A stretch of 64,000 bases of DNA from an uncultured Gemmata sp. GTDB lineage: Bacteria > Planctomycetota > Planctomycetia > Gemmatales > Gemmataceae. The translations under genes were made by a program, and so were the position numbers. The notes under the pieces were generated by a model. That model was not told where the DNA came from, searched no databases, and worked only from the letters and a program-made list of their open reading frames with translations. The stretch covers positions 496,001 through 560,000 of the forward strand of contig CALDUT010000010.1 in assembly GCA_937924775.1 (NCBI GenBank), given 5' to 3'. Shown here one piece after another: positions 29,077 through 39,568 of the stretch; within the stretch, counting starts at the first letter, position 1, and every line of letters begins with the position of its first letter.

Positions 29077-31461
29077 TCAACCTTCGGGGTTGCGATTGAA
29101 TTTCTGATAAGGTGGACGAACACCGTTGACAAAGAACTGATCAATCCGAATAGCCAACGGGGCGTCAAAACCGCTATGACCAGCCACGGTAACGACATCG
29201 TCTTGGTCCACCCCGTCGCCGCTGATGCCAAAACCGCCAATCAAAACGCTGCTTCCCCCCCTATTGCGGTAAAGCGGAGCACTGCCGGGGAAGAAAACGA
29301 TACCGTTTTGATTCAAAATGTTGCCCGGATTGCGGAAATTGGTCCCCGGATTGAAGGCATCGTAACCCACGACACTCTGATAGGCCGACGCGGGCCGAGG
29401 GTCACCGGCGAAGCGACCGGTGAAGCGATTAGTGCCCACAGGGTCGTCGTTGAGTTGGGAGAAGGGCCCCGGGAACGCGGCATCAATCCCCTCCGGATAA
29501 CGCGGTTGGCCCAAGTAACGGAAACTGCGATTGGTCAACGCAGTCCCGGGGGGAATTCCGGGAAGCTGATCCGGCGGTTGCAACAGCGCTGGATTGGCAT
29601 AGTAGGCCGTATTTCGAGCTTTCGCCACCGCGACATCGATCGAGAAAACCGTGGCATCCGGTTCGCGGAAAAGACCAACGATATTCCCTTCCAAATCGCT
29701 GACCGCGATGACGAATTTGGCCCGTGTTCCCACCGGCAAGCGAATCGCCGCACGGGTTTTCGCCTGCTGCTTCAGCGACGCAACAATAATCGCCGTAACC
29801 TCTTGTGCCGTAATTCCCACCCCATCGTGCGGCAGCACCAAGAAACCTTCAGGAACCGGTAAGCCGTCGCGGAAAAAAATGTCGTCGGCGGTGCCGGGGA
29901 TGTTATCGGGGCCCGGATTCACGGCCAAGTTGGTGCCGCTATTCGGGTCACCCCGGCCAACGGTGTTGCCCACTTGCATTAACACCCGCGGACCTTCCAC
30001 CGACCCCCCCGGCCCAAAGACTTCTAACTGAATGCCCACCAGGTCGATCCGACCCGCCGGTAAACCGATCCCCGGTGGGAGAGGAATGCCATTGAGGTCA
30101 TCCACCGGGGTGATGGGTACATTGCCTACCGCTGTTCGGGTTCCCCCCAAGGCCGCAAATGCGATCCATTCAGCCTCCAGCGACCGATCGGGCAATGCCG
30201 GGTTGTAAGTTGTGCTCAGAACAGAATTTTCTTCTGTGGCATAACCAGTTTTGCCGGGGAAAAACACCCCAATCCCGCCCACACTTTGCCCGTTTTTGAA
30301 GATCGGGATACCCCCCGGCAATGTCGCAATCCCCCGATTCTGCGCGCCGGGAAAGAAACCGGATTGGAAACCGTAGGAATCCGGCGGAAAGAGTATGTTA
30401 CCCGGTGGCACAAAGGCCGGGTTGATATTGAATCGCGCCGGCAAAAGAACATCGTCGAAGGTGCCTTTGATGCGGTCGTTACCGACATGGAATGTACCAT
30501 CCCGGTTGGTATGTTCGATTTGGAACAGGTCCACTTGGGGGGTGAAGGGAACATTGGGCGGGAAATGGGCCCGCACCCCGACCGGAGCGACAAATCCCGG
30601 CCCGCGGATGGTCGAATGCGGATCAGTGATGTTGGGATTCGAATGGACCTCGCGTTCGGTGATGGTTGATTGACTGATAAATTGAATGGTCCGCGACGTT
30701 AGCGGGGCTTGATTGTTGCCAAAGTAAGCCCCCGTGAGGGCTTTGGCATACGCCCCATCGACCGCGAACACCAAGGTGTTGATGTTGCTGGTGATAACCG
30801 GATCGACACCGGCTTCGACACGGACCCCGAGAATGCGGCCGTTGCGATCGGCAATCACAATGATCGCGTCGTCGCTGGCTGAAGCCGCTGCGGCGCGTTG
30901 AAGTAAAATCTCCACTTCCGCCGCGGTGAGGGTTTCCTGGGGAGCTACCACCGCCACACCTGGCGGTAGAGCCGCCAAAAAGCGATCACCGGCATTGGGA
31001 ACCACGACATCCCCAGGCTTCACTTGGTAAATGTCGTTTTCTCCGCTACCCGCGTTGACAGTGTTGGCGGTGTTACTGCCAAAGATAATATCGCGATCCG
31101 GCCCCCCCAGAAAGGTCGTCGGGCCGCCGCCACCGACGAACTTGTTGCGACCAGAAGCCCCGCTGATGGTGGCCGGTTGAATCACCTGCGGATCAATGAT
31201 GACCGCATCGTGGCCATCGCCCGTGGCAATCGCGATGGCCGAGAACGTGGCTGGATCAAACGCTCCGATTTCTACCGTTCCCTCGAAAACACGAACCCAA
31301 GGGCCATCGGAAACGACGCGAATGCGATCGTCGCCCGCAGTACCCGCGATGTTCAGCGTGCCAGCGAAGACGGTGGCCGTGGTCGGCAAAGTACGGTCCT
31401 CAAGCGACTCGCCGCGAAGAACGGTACGTCGGGACCAGCATTGGGTGTCGGTGGTGTCCAT
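29077..31461 (-). CDS. LEDRT-motif protein with two GlcG/HbpS (DUF336)-like domains
   Basis: N-terminal RGESLEDRTLPT motif; two similar blocks: LTAAEVEILLQRAAAAS...VIADRNGRILGV...TSRTIQFISQ and ITAQEVTAIIVASLKQQAK...AVSDLEGNIVGLFR...TNRSFRYLGQ. Confidence 0.75.
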   Translation of the reverse strand: MDTTDTQCWSRRTVLRGESLEDRTLPTTATVFAGTLNIAGTAGDDRIRVVSDGPWVRVFEGTVEIGAFDPATFSAIAIATGDGHDAVIIDPQVIQPATISGASGRNKFVGGGGPTTFLGGPDRDIIFGSNTANTVNAGSGENDIYQVKPGDVVVPNAGDRFLAALPPGVAVVAPQETLTAAEVEILLQRAAAASASDDAIIVIADRNGRILGVRVEAGVDPVITSNINTLVFAVDGAYAKALTGAYFGNNQAPLTSRTIQFISQSTITEREVHSNPNITDPHSTIRGPGFVAPVGVRAHFPPNVPFTPQVDLFQIEHTNRDGTFHVGNDRIKGTFDDVLLPARFNINPAFVPPGNILFPPDSYGFQSGFFPGAQNRGIATLPGGIPIFKNGQSVGGIGVFFPGKTGYATEENSVLSTTYNPALPDRSLEAEWIAFAALGGTRTAVGNVPITPVDDLNGIPLPPGIGLPAGRIDLVGIQLEVFGPGGSVEGPRVLMQVGNTVGRGDPNSGTNLAVNPGPDNIPGTADDIFFRDGLPVPEGFLVLPHDGVGITAQEVTAIIVASLKQQAKTRAAIRLPVGTRAKFVIAVSDLEGNIVGLFREPDATVFSIDVAVAKARNTAYYANPALLQPPDQLPGIPPGTALTNRSFRYLGQPRYPEGIDAAFPGPFSQLNDDPVGTNRFTGRFAGDPRPASAYQSVVGYDAFNPGTNFRNPGNILNQNGIVFFPGSAPLYRNRGGSSVLIGGFGISGDGVDQDDVVTVAGHSGFDAPLAIRIDQFFVNGVRPPYQKFNRNPEG

Positions 31462-31654
31462 GATCCACCCCGCTAACGGTCGATTTCTTCCCTCATCTGC
31501 TCATCGGAGGCGCGGAATCTCGAACTGCACAAATTTTCTAACACAATTGCTACATTCTGAAGAATCCTCATGATCGTTAGCTTAGGAACCGATGGAAAAT
31601 TGCGGATGCCAGGACATATGGACTTCACCACCGGGAATCTCACGGGATTCAGAC

Positions 31655-33706
31655 ATGGGCCATCGGTGGACATGGAGACGAGCTGTCGCAAGTGGTTTCG
31701 TCCTTTTGGGTGGGGCGACGGTATCAGCAGACGTGCCGCTGCCGATACCGTCGGCGGTGTTGGCCATCCCGGTAGGACGAACGCCGACCGCTGCAAACTC
31801 ACCGGCTCATTCCAGCCTCACAGGCCAGGGGCCTGAGGACCGGCCGCTCGGTCGGGTGGGGCCTGACCTACCTCTTGACCTGCCTTGGCTCGCAACGGCG
31901 TCGGCTGCAGACAGGCCCAATCCGCTGAACGCCCAGCTACCCCGCGATACTACTCGTCAACCCATCGACCGCCTGCTCCAGCCGGCGAGCCCTCTGCCCG
32001 CTCTGGACCGTTTGCCCCTCAGTGATGAAGCCGCGGCTTACCCCTACTTCCCGACCCCGGGTTTTGCGGGCAAAAGCGGTGTCATGCCCCGCAGCGGTGC
32101 CAACGAAGAATATGAACCGATGGAAGATCGCTGGCGGATTGGTCTACCCGAATATGATCGCTACGGTCTGGGTCATCCCCGGGTGTTCGATTATCCCTGG
32201 CAGCCGGGTCGCTGGTACGATCCTTACCGGCAAAATGTGCTGAAAGGCGATTACCCTATCATCGGGCAGCACATCTTCTTCAATTTCACCGGAACCAGTA
32301 GCAGCTTGTTTGAAGGCCGGATGATCCCCACGGCCACCACCCCGTTTGAAAGCACGCAACGACCATTCACCACCGAGTTCTTTGGTCGCCCCGGTCAGTT
32401 CGTCTTCTCCGAATTGGTCACTGCCCGGTTTGAACTCTTCCGGGGCGATGCCGCTTTCAAACCGCGGGATTGGGCCGTGGTTCTCACTCCCGCTTTCAAT
32501 GCTAATACACTCAGTGCCCAGGAATTGGCGGTGATTAATCCTGATGTGCGCAAAGGGTTGATTCGGAATCGCTCATGGACGACCCTCCAAGAGTGGTTTG
32601 TGGAGTACAAGCTGGCCGATTTAAGCCCCCAATACGATTTCATCTCCGTGCGCGCCGGTTCACAACCCTTCACGTCCGACTTCCGGGGCTTCATTTTTAG
32701 CGACGTGAACCGCGGTATCCGCCTTTTTGGCAACTACGATGGCAACCGGACACAGTTCAACCTCGCCTACTTCCGCCAGCTCGACAAAGACATTAACAGC
32801 GGTTTGAATACTTTCACTGATCGCGATCAAGACATCATCATCGCCAACATCTACCGACAAGACTTCATTTTCCCCGGTTATACCGCCTCGCTGAGTTATC
32901 ACTACAACAACGACGGCCCCGACTTTCAGTTCGACAAAAACGACTTTCTGGCCCGTCCGGATCCCGTCGGGGTGTTCCGCCCGCATCGCGTGGAAGCGCA
33001 TTACTTCGGCTGGGCCGGCGACGGCCATATCGACCGCTACAACATTTCCCACGCTTTCTACTGGGTGATCGGGCGAGATAGCCGCAACCCGATTGCCGGC
33101 CAACCCATCGCCATCAACGCCCAATTCGCCGCGTTGGAACTGTCCTACGACCGGGATTGGGCCCGGTTCCGCGTCAGTGGTTTGTACGCCTCGGGCGACG
33201 GCAACGCCAATAACGGTATTGGCACCGGTTTCGATACTATCATCGACCAACAGAATTTCGGGGGGGAATTCAGCTTCTGGCGACGGCAGCGGATTCCGCT
33301 ATTTGGTGTTGGGTTAACCAACGACCAAAGCCAACTGGTGAACCTGCGGTCCAGCCGGATTCAGGGGCAGAGCAACTTCGTCAACCCGGGGTTGTGGCTG
33401 ATCAATAGCGGGGTGGATTTTGATGTCACGCCGCGGCTGCGGTCTGTCAACAACGTCAATGTTCTGTTTTTCGACAAGACAAATTCGCTGGAAACCTTTC
33501 TCTACCAAAGAGTTACGAACCGTTTCATTGGGGTCGACCTGAGCACAGGAGCCGAATATCGCCCCCGCCTGAATAACCAAGCCATTATGCTCACCGGGCT
33601 ATCCTGCTTGATCCCCGGGGGTGGTTTCCGGCAGTTGTACAATAATCAGAAAAGCAAAGTCCCGACTCTCTTTTCGGGCTTCGTGGAAATGATTTTCGCC
33701 TTCTGA
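31655..33706 (+). CDS. Putative outer-membrane beta-barrel protein
   Basis: Signal-like N-terminus, many alternating aromatic strands (FFNFTGTSS, YTASLSYHYNNDG), terminal phenylalanine (EMIFAF). Confidence 0.55.
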   Translation: MGHRWTWRRAVASGFVLLGGATVSADVPLPIPSAVLAIPVGRTPTAANSPAHSSLTGQGPEDRPLGRVGPDLPLDLPWLATASAADRPNPLNAQLPRDTTRQPIDRLLQPASPLPALDRLPLSDEAAAYPYFPTPGFAGKSGVMPRSGANEEYEPMEDRWRIGLPEYDRYGLGHPRVFDYPWQPGRWYDPYRQNVLKGDYPIIGQHIFFNFTGTSSSLFEGRMIPTATTPFESTQRPFTTEFFGRPGQFVFSELVTARFELFRGDAAFKPRDWAVVLTPAFNANTLSAQELAVINPDVRKGLIRNRSWTTLQEWFVEYKLADLSPQYDFISVRAGSQPFTSDFRGFIFSDVNRGIRLFGNYDGNRTQFNLAYFRQLDKDINSGLNTFTDRDQDIIIANIYRQDFIFPGYTASLSYHYNNDGPDFQFDKNDFLARPDPVGVFRPHRVEAHYFGWAGDGHIDRYNISHAFYWVIGRDSRNPIAGQPIAINAQFAALELSYDRDWARFRVSGLYASGDGNANNGIGTGFDTIIDQQNFGGEFSFWRRQRIPLFGVGLTNDQSQLVNLRSSRIQGQSNFVNPGLWLINSGVDFDVTPRLRSVNNVNVLFFDKTNSLETFLYQRVTNRFIGVDLSTGAEYRPRLNNQAIMLTGLSCLIPGGGFRQLYNNQKSKVPTLFSGFVEMIFAF

Positions 33707-33766
33707 TGGTGGCGAATCCCGGAGAGAAGACTCCTTGTCAGTCTCTCCTTGTCAGTCTACCGGGCG

Positions 33767-34618
33767 TCAAATCCACAGCTTCATCCGGGCTTTGAGTTCC
33801 GGAGGCAATTTCGCATCGAGAAGCTTCCGAACTTCGTTGGGGTGGTAACGGGTACTATAATGGGCCGCGATAATCAATTCGTTGTTGAATTGTGAAGCCC
33901 GTTCCATAAAATCGTCGAGGTGCATATGGCCAAATTTGTGGATTTTGTCCCGGCGGTGGGCGGCACGGATGAAACTCATTTCGGTGATGAGAATTTTCGC
34001 GTTGAAGCAAGCCGGGCAAGCATCTAAGCCGGCCGGTGCTGTATCGCCCGTGTAGGCCACCAGGGGTATGCGGACTTCCCGCGTGATCGCCACACCACTG
34101 AGCTTCAAGTCGCGGATTTTTTCCCCCGGCAGGCCGAGGAACTCCTCTTTCAGCTTGTGGCGACGCTCAAAAACGACGAAGCCGCGGCTGGGCACCGTGT
34201 GAACCGTGTCGAACACATGAACGACATGCTCGCGGCCCAGTTCCACTTCATCGCCCGCTTTCACCCCCTGCACTTCCGCGAGTTGCCGGCCGCGATCCAG
34301 CCGGTGCATGATGTGTAAGAGCCGGCGGATGTCGTCCATCATTTCCACGGGCACATATAGGGTCGGCGGCTCCATCTTCATCATGCGCCGCCGGGCCACA
34401 TAAACCGGCAAGGCCGCGACGTGATCCAAATGGGTGTGCGAGACGAACCAAGTGGGGGTTCCCATGAAGTCCCACGGTTGTGCGCCCAAATCGAAGCCGA
34501 TCTTCAACTCGGGAATCCGCCAATAGCTTTGGACTGCCGCCCGAGACCAACCTTCGATGGTCAAATGGCCGTGCGTGTGTGTCAGGTAGGGAGCGTTTTC
34601 GACGGGCCGGTCAGTCAT
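33767..34618 (-). CDS. MBL-fold / ribonuclease Z-like hydrolase
   Basis: [17 protein letters not shown] motif, [22 protein letters not shown]. Start at 34618 (MTDRPVEN) preferred over 34798. Confidence 0.85.
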   Translation of the reverse strand: MTDRPVENAPYLTHTHGHLTIEGWSRAAVQSYWRIPELKIGFDLGAQPWDFMGTPTWFVSHTHLDHVAALPVYVARRRMMKMEPPTLYVPVEMMDDIRRLLHIMHRLDRGRQLAEVQGVKAGDEVELGREHVVHVFDTVHTVPSRGFVVFERRHKLKEEFLGLPGEKIRDLKLSGVAITREVRIPLVAYTGDTAPAGLDACPACFNAKILITEMSFIRAAHRRDKIHKFGHMHLDDFMERASQFNNELIIAAHYSTRYHPNEVRKLLDAKLPPELKARMKLWI

Positions 34619-34899
34619 AGCGGCTCTTTCGTAGACAACACCTGCTAACCTTCCGCATTCTACTGACAGCCGCAGCGAGAGCCGAGGTTCGGACCGCACT
34701 TTCCGGATGGGCCTGGGGCCTTCGGCTGGGGAAACGAAGGATTCGCCAGAAATTGCGCAGGGTACGAAGCTATAGAAACCCGCCGGTCGCCAGTGCAAGT
34801 CGGCGAATCGGGCGCATTAGAACCGTGGAAGGAACCGGGATTGACCCCGGTTGCCAAGTTGGGCATACACTCGCGGCCAAGCGACCGGAGTATCGACCG

Positions 34900-35532
34900 A
34901 TGGATGGAACGAATTGGCGGGCCTACGGGCTTTTGGCAGCTGTAATATCTTGCTGGATAAGTGGTTGCGCCACGATGAACAATACCGAACGCGGTGCCCT
35001 GGGCGGCGGCATCATCGGTACCGCCGCGGGCACGGCGATCGGTGCCGCCACCGGCAAACCCCTGTTGGGGGCAACTATCGGCGGCTTGGCTGGGACTGCC
35101 GGCGGTGCCCTTTTGGGCAACGAAGCCGACAAGGACGAAGCCCAGCAGCGTGAAATCGCTCAAGCGGCCGCTTTGGCAGAAGCCCAGCAGCAGCGGGAGC
35201 GATTGGGCATTGCCGACGTGATTGCCCTCGCACAGGCCGGGCACAACGATCAGGTGATTATCAACCAAATCCGCAGCACCCGCAGCACCTTCCAACTGAC
35301 GGTTTCTGATCTGACAATGCTCAAAAATAGTGGAGTATCTGACCGTGTCATCGCGGAGATGCAAGCTTCGCGTGCCGCGACTCCGTCACCAGTCATTATA
35401 CGGGAACCGCGCTCCACAACAGTGATCTACGAGGCTGTTCCGCCACCGGTGGTGGTCCGCCCGGCGCCGGTGATGGTGGTGGGACCTCCGGTCCGCTACC
35501 GCTATAGCGGTGGGTTCTACTTCTGCCGCTAG
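34900..35532 (+). CDS. Glycine-zipper lipoprotein
   Basis: Lipobox WISGCATM; RGALGGGIIGTAAGTAIGAATGKPLLGATIGGLAGTAGGALLGNEAD glycine zipper. Confidence 0.75.
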   Translation: MDGTNWRAYGLLAAVISCWISGCATMNNTERGALGGGIIGTAAGTAIGAATGKPLLGATIGGLAGTAGGALLGNEADKDEAQQREIAQAAALAEAQQQRERLGIADVIALAQAGHNDQVIINQIRSTRSTFQLTVSDLTMLKNSGVSDRVIAEMQASRAATPSPVIIREPRSTTVIYEAVPPPVVVRPAPVMVVGPPVRYRYSGGFYFCR

Positions 35533-35828
35533 CCACCCCCGGCACCAGAGCCGATGATTTTGGTCCTGTTGCTAATACCTGACGGCATGGCACGACAAAC
35601 TGTACAAATTTCTAACAAGTCGCGAACCGGATTTGTCGCGTTTTCTTTGAGTCGAAATAGATAGTTTTTCCTCCAGTTAGGGGGACAACGCCTCATATCG
35701 CGGGGTAAATACATGTAACTCCGCCGCACGAGTGTTTCTTCGCGTGGGGTGTTCAGTGAGACTCTTGGCCAGTACATTGATACTCTCTCCCCTGTATCCT
35801 GCCGAAACTCCTTCTGGAGTCGCTGCTT

Positions 35829-37127
35829 ATGACCTTGCGAATTCCGCTTCTGGTAAGTGTGTTCGGGATGGCGGCCACGGCCGTCGCGGCTGATTGGCCG
35901 GCGTTCCGCGGCCCTAACCGCGATGGGATTTGTCCCGAAACTGGCTTGTTGCAAGCTTGGCCCAAAGATGGCCCCACCAAACTCTGGACGGCCAAGAACC
36001 TCGGTCTCGGTTGGGGCACGCCCTCGGTGGCCGATGGCAAGATCTTCGGTATCGGCACCCGGGATGGGAAAGATGGTATCTGGGCCTTGAAAGAAGCCGA
36101 TGGCTCGGAACTGTGGTTCACCCCGATTGCCCCGGCTGCCAGTGGCTTGGGCGGGCAAACCAACGGCCCCGCTAGCACCCCGACTTACCACAACGGCAAA
36201 GTGTACGCTGTCAGTGCCAGTGGGAAATTGGCCTGCCTCGATGCCACCACCGGAAAATCTCTCTGGACCAAGGATTACGTCAAGGACTTCGGCGGTGCCC
36301 AACCCAAATGGGGCTTCACCGAATCCCCCTTGGTCGATGGCGACAAGGTCATTTGCCTACCCGGTGGTCGTGGAGCCGCGGTCGTTGCTCTCAAAGCCGA
36401 CAACGGTCAGGTGATCTGGAAAACTGATGTGGGCAACGTCGGTGGGGCCAACGGCTACTCCTCGGCCTTAAAGGCTACCATTCACGGCACTCCTATGTAT
36501 GTGGCGTTGTTAGGGGCTTCCTCGGGGGTGGTGGGCGTTCATACTGAAACCGGCAAGCTGCTGTGGCAATATAAAGGCACGGCTGCTACTGGTGGCATCG
36601 CGCAAATTCCCATCCCCATCGTCAAAGACAATAAAGTGTGGGTTTCCACCAGTTACAGCGGGGGTGCCGCGTTGTTGGAGATCCAATCCGAAGGGAACGA
36701 TCAGTTTAAAGTGAAGGAAGTGAAAACTTACAAGAAGCCGCAATTGAACAACCACCACGGCGGCATGGTCCTGGTAGGCGACTACATTTACTTTGGTCAC
36801 GATCAAAACGGTGGCAGCCCCGTGTGTGTGGACTTCAAGACAGGCGAAATCAAATGGGGGCCGGAACGTTCCCCCGCCGGCGGGCAGCGTTCCGCGGCGA
36901 TACTGTATGCCGACGGACGACTGTACTTCCGCTACGAGAATGGCGTGATGGTCCTAATTGAACCCTCACCCGAAGAGCTGAAAGTCGTCTCATCGTTCAA
37001 ACTGCCGCCCCCGGATCAACCGAATTACCGGGCTAGCTGGCCTCATCCGGTGATCGTCAACGGAAAAATGTACATCCGCGATCAAACTGTCCTACACTGT
37101 TACGACGTCAAAGCGGCCGGAAACTGA
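35829..37127 (+). CDS. PQQ-binding-like beta-propeller secreted protein
   Basis: DWPAFRGPNRDGICPETGLLQAWPKDGPTKLWTAKNLGLGWGTPSVADGKIF; blade repeats. Confidence 0.85.
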   Translation: MTLRIPLLVSVFGMAATAVAADWPAFRGPNRDGICPETGLLQAWPKDGPTKLWTAKNLGLGWGTPSVADGKIFGIGTRDGKDGIWALKEADGSELWFTPIAPAASGLGGQTNGPASTPTYHNGKVYAVSASGKLACLDATTGKSLWTKDYVKDFGGAQPKWGFTESPLVDGDKVICLPGGRGAAVVALKADNGQVIWKTDVGNVGGANGYSSALKATIHGTPMYVALLGASSGVVGVHTETGKLLWQYKGTAATGGIAQIPIPIVKDNKVWVSTSYSGGAALLEIQSEGNDQFKVKEVKTYKKPQLNNHHGGMVLVGDYIYFGHDQNGGSPVCVDFKTGEIKWGPERSPAGGQRSAAILYADGRLYFRYENGVMVLIEPSPEELKVVSSFKLPPPDQPNYRASWPHPVIVNGKMYIRDQTVLHCYDVKAAGN

Positions 37128-37160
37128 TCTTCATAGGTTATCAAGACTTACGAAATACTT

Positions 37161-37192
37161 AGGGCGTGGCGATGCAATTGTCGCGACGCCCT
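37161..37192 (+). terminator. Hairpin downstream of propeller gene, possible terminator
   Basis: AGGGCGTGGCGA-TGCAATTG-TCGCGACGCCCT, 12-bp stem with one mismatch; no strong T-tract. Confidence 0.35.
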
Positions 37193-37217
37193 GTGTTGCG
37201 CGCAGCGCCACTTGACG

Positions 37218-38012
37218 TCAACGATGGGGCGTGTGATGAGCGGAAGGTACCAACGGCGGTAGTGTTGCCGGAATTGAACTGGAGGGTACCGGGGCACTCG
37301 GAGCCATGGCGCTATTCAAGTAGCCGGCATGAGTTCGCCCACTGAGGGCCGGATGTAACGCGGATCCGCTCACACCCCGGGTCGGCATCACCGGAGGAAG
37401 ACTGTCGCTGGAGCCGGGTTTGGGCATGGGCACCGGAACCGAGGGGTGCATGGGCGATGCCGGAAGTGTCAGACAGCTTCCGGGATAACCGCATGGTTCT
37501 CCACTGCTGACCGACAGGCACGGAAACATCCCTTGAAGCGGTGTTGTATACGGCACTGGGTTCAGCTTCGGCAAATCCGATTTCGACGGCCGATAGCAAA
37601 TCCACGCTTTGATCCGTTCCCAACACCAGCCGCTTTTCCCCTGACGGTTCTCAAGCGCCGCCATTTCCACCGGGACGACCGAAACCGGCCGGGCATCCCC
37701 GATCGCCCCAGCATCGCTTACACCCGCGGGCAACGGCGGCAAGGTGTAGCCGTGGTAAGGATAGGAAGAAGCAATCATCGATGCACTCGGGCTGGCCACC
37801 GCAGGGTTGCGAAACGGCGACCAATTCGCGGAAAACAGCCGCGGCGTGGTGGTTGCGTTCCAACGGCGGCTATCCCCGGGGTTCTGAATCCGTCCATCTT
37901 GCAACACCGGTGCGGGCACCACCGGGACTGTGGGGGCGAGCATCCCCGTTTGGGCAAAGAGAGCCGGATGTGTGCAAAAACTGGTCAGGACGGCTATGAG
38001 GAACCGCTTCAT
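37218..38012 (-). CDS. Pro/Ser-rich hypothetical secreted protein
   Basis: MKRFLIAVLTSFCTHPALFAQTG signal peptide; low-complexity Pro-rich body. Confidence 0.5.
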   Translation of the reverse strand: MKRFLIAVLTSFCTHPALFAQTGMLAPTVPVVPAPVLQDGRIQNPGDSRRWNATTTPRLFSANWSPFRNPAVASPSASMIASSYPYHGYTLPPLPAGVSDAGAIGDARPVSVVPVEMAALENRQGKSGWCWERIKAWICYRPSKSDLPKLNPVPYTTPLQGMFPCLSVSSGEPCGYPGSCLTLPASPMHPSVPVPMPKPGSSDSLPPVMPTRGVSGSALHPALSGRTHAGYLNSAMAPSAPVPSSSIPATLPPLVPSAHHTPHR

Positions 38013-38267
38013 GTCCTGCCTCCGTGCGGACAAATCACTTCCCACTGAAGGTTCGGTAACCCCAGCTCTTCTGATGCAGCCGCAATGCTCATCACAGCCC
38101 GAATTGTCTCCAGCGTACCGGCACAACCCGCAGAAGTTACCCCCGATGCCCATTACGGGACTCCGCCTCGTGGGGTCGGGGTTACCGCGTGGCGTTATAA
38201 TACCAATCCCGTGAAAATGCATTCGACGTGGAGTGTGAAAGGGTTCCACTTACCCCTTCTTGCGACG

Positions 38268-38444
38268 TGTGGATGTTCCCAAACCCAGTGAATGGCCCGC
38301 CGATTCGCGGTCGTCGCATACACCAGCAGCCTGCGGTGTGTGGGTGTTCCCAAGCCTAGTGAAGTGGCCCCTAAGCCCTGTAGAGCGTACCCGGCTGACA
38401 ACGTTCTAGCGTGGAATTGTGTTCCTAAGCCCAGCGAGGGGTTG
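38268..38444. repeat. Three degenerate ~20-nt direct repeats (GTTCCCAAgCCcAGtGAa) at ~71-75 nt spacing
   Basis: GTTCCCAAACCCAGTGAA (38275), GTTCCCAAGCCTAGTGAA (38346), GTTCCTAAGCCCAGCGAG (38421). Confidence 0.7.
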
Positions 38445-38447
38445 GAT

Positions 38448-39422
38448 TTACCAGATGCCGTCGAATCCCGGCAGTTGCGGTTGCACGTTTTGGCGTTTCC
38501 CGGGCCTGTTCATGGATGGAATCGATCGTTGGGGCGAGTTGGCTTGACGGGTCAGCAGAATCGTTTTGGTTGGCTGATCTTGTTTGGCGATAATAACTTC
38601 CGTTCGGGGCCGCCGGGCCACGAGGGCTTCGCGTCCGGCCAGGGCGGCCAATGCGGGCCGGTTGCATTCCCGGCTCAGATGCAGTTGAACCAGATACGAC
38701 GGAAACCCCTCCGCGGATTGCGTCACAATCGCGGCTGTCAACTCTGCGGCTTGTTTGTTCGACAAATGGCCCGAATCGCTAAGAACTCGCTTGATCAGCC
38801 ACGGGGGGCGCCGGCTGGTTTGCTGAAGAAAGACATCGTGATTATACTCCAACGCGAGCACATCCGCCCCAGCGAAGGCCGTCACCAATTCGGCCGAACT
38901 GCAGCCTAAATCTGAGGCATAGCCGATGACCCAGGCTGGGTTCACCGGCCACGGCGAGGAATTCTCCTCCGGCCAACTCGACTGGCTATCGAGTCCATCG
39001 AACCGGAAGGCGAAAGTGGGTTCGGCATCATGCGACACCTGCACCGGCCAGCACGTCAGCGATGAACTCAAGCGCAGCAGGGTATCTTCTTCGTAAGGAT
39101 GGATCAGACCGGCTTGGCGGAGCGACACAAACGACGGGGCTATCCGATCGAGGTGTTCAAAATGTAAACAGTGGCCGTAGATCGGAATCCCGCGATCGCG
39201 CAACTCGGCGAAGGTGCTCACCTTCCAATGGTCGGCGTGGATGTGAGTGAGAATGGCTGCGGAAATTTGGGACCACGACTTGCCAATGGATCGCAACCGG
39301 TCGGCGAGAACGTCGGCATGGAGGCCTATGTCAATCAACAAGCCAAAGCCGTTGTACTCCAAGAAAGCGGCGTTGCCGTGGCTCCCACTGGCCAAAACCG
39401 TGAACCGCGCCGGTTGAGTCAT
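38448..39422 (-). CDS. MBL-fold metallo-hydrolase (YycJ/WalJ-like)
   Basis: FTVLASGSHGNAAFLEYNGFGLLIDIGL, ILTHIHADHWKVSTFAELRDRGIPIYGH. Confidence 0.82.
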   Translation of the reverse strand: MTQPARFTVLASGSHGNAAFLEYNGFGLLIDIGLHADVLADRLRSIGKSWSQISAAILTHIHADHWKVSTFAELRDRGIPIYGHCLHFEHLDRIAPSFVSLRQAGLIHPYEEDTLLRLSSSLTCWPVQVSHDAEPTFAFRFDGLDSQSSWPEENSSPWPVNPAWVIGYASDLGCSSAELVTAFAGADVLALEYNHDVFLQQTSRRPPWLIKRVLSDSGHLSNKQAAELTAAIVTQSAEGFPSYLVQLHLSRECNRPALAALAGREALVARRPRTEVIIAKQDQPTKTILLTRQANSPQRSIPSMNRPGKRQNVQPQLPGFDGIW

Positions 39423-39568
39423 TCCTATTTCCTTGCAAACAATATCTTATCATTGATCCGTCAAGAAGTTACGACCATTCATCTTTTGTATCGCTTGCAA
39501 ACGATAAGCGGAAGGTAAGTAGTGCCGTCGCAATTGTCAAATTTTCTTGGAGAAGAGAGAATGCCACC

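Noticed and set aside
29044-29862. 272-aa plus-strand ORF
   Set aside because: Antisense to the LEDRT/HbpS-like protein gene; composition looks like a shadow frame.
32660-33250. 196-aa minus-strand ORF
   Set aside because: Antisense to the outer-membrane barrel gene 31655-33706; Val/Ala-rich shadow frame.
33726-33764. Short tandem repeat CTCCTTGTCAGTCT x2
   Set aside because: Two imperfect copies of a 14-nt unit in a short intergenic gap; likely slippage, nothing more to support.
34660-35364. 234-aa minus-strand ORF
   Set aside because: Mostly antisense to the glycine-zipper lipoprotein gene and overlaps the MBL gene start region; no motif.
38268-38444. Possible CRISPR-like array
   Set aside because: Only three degenerate ~20-nt repeats, variable spacing, no cas genes; substitutions look codon-structured instead.
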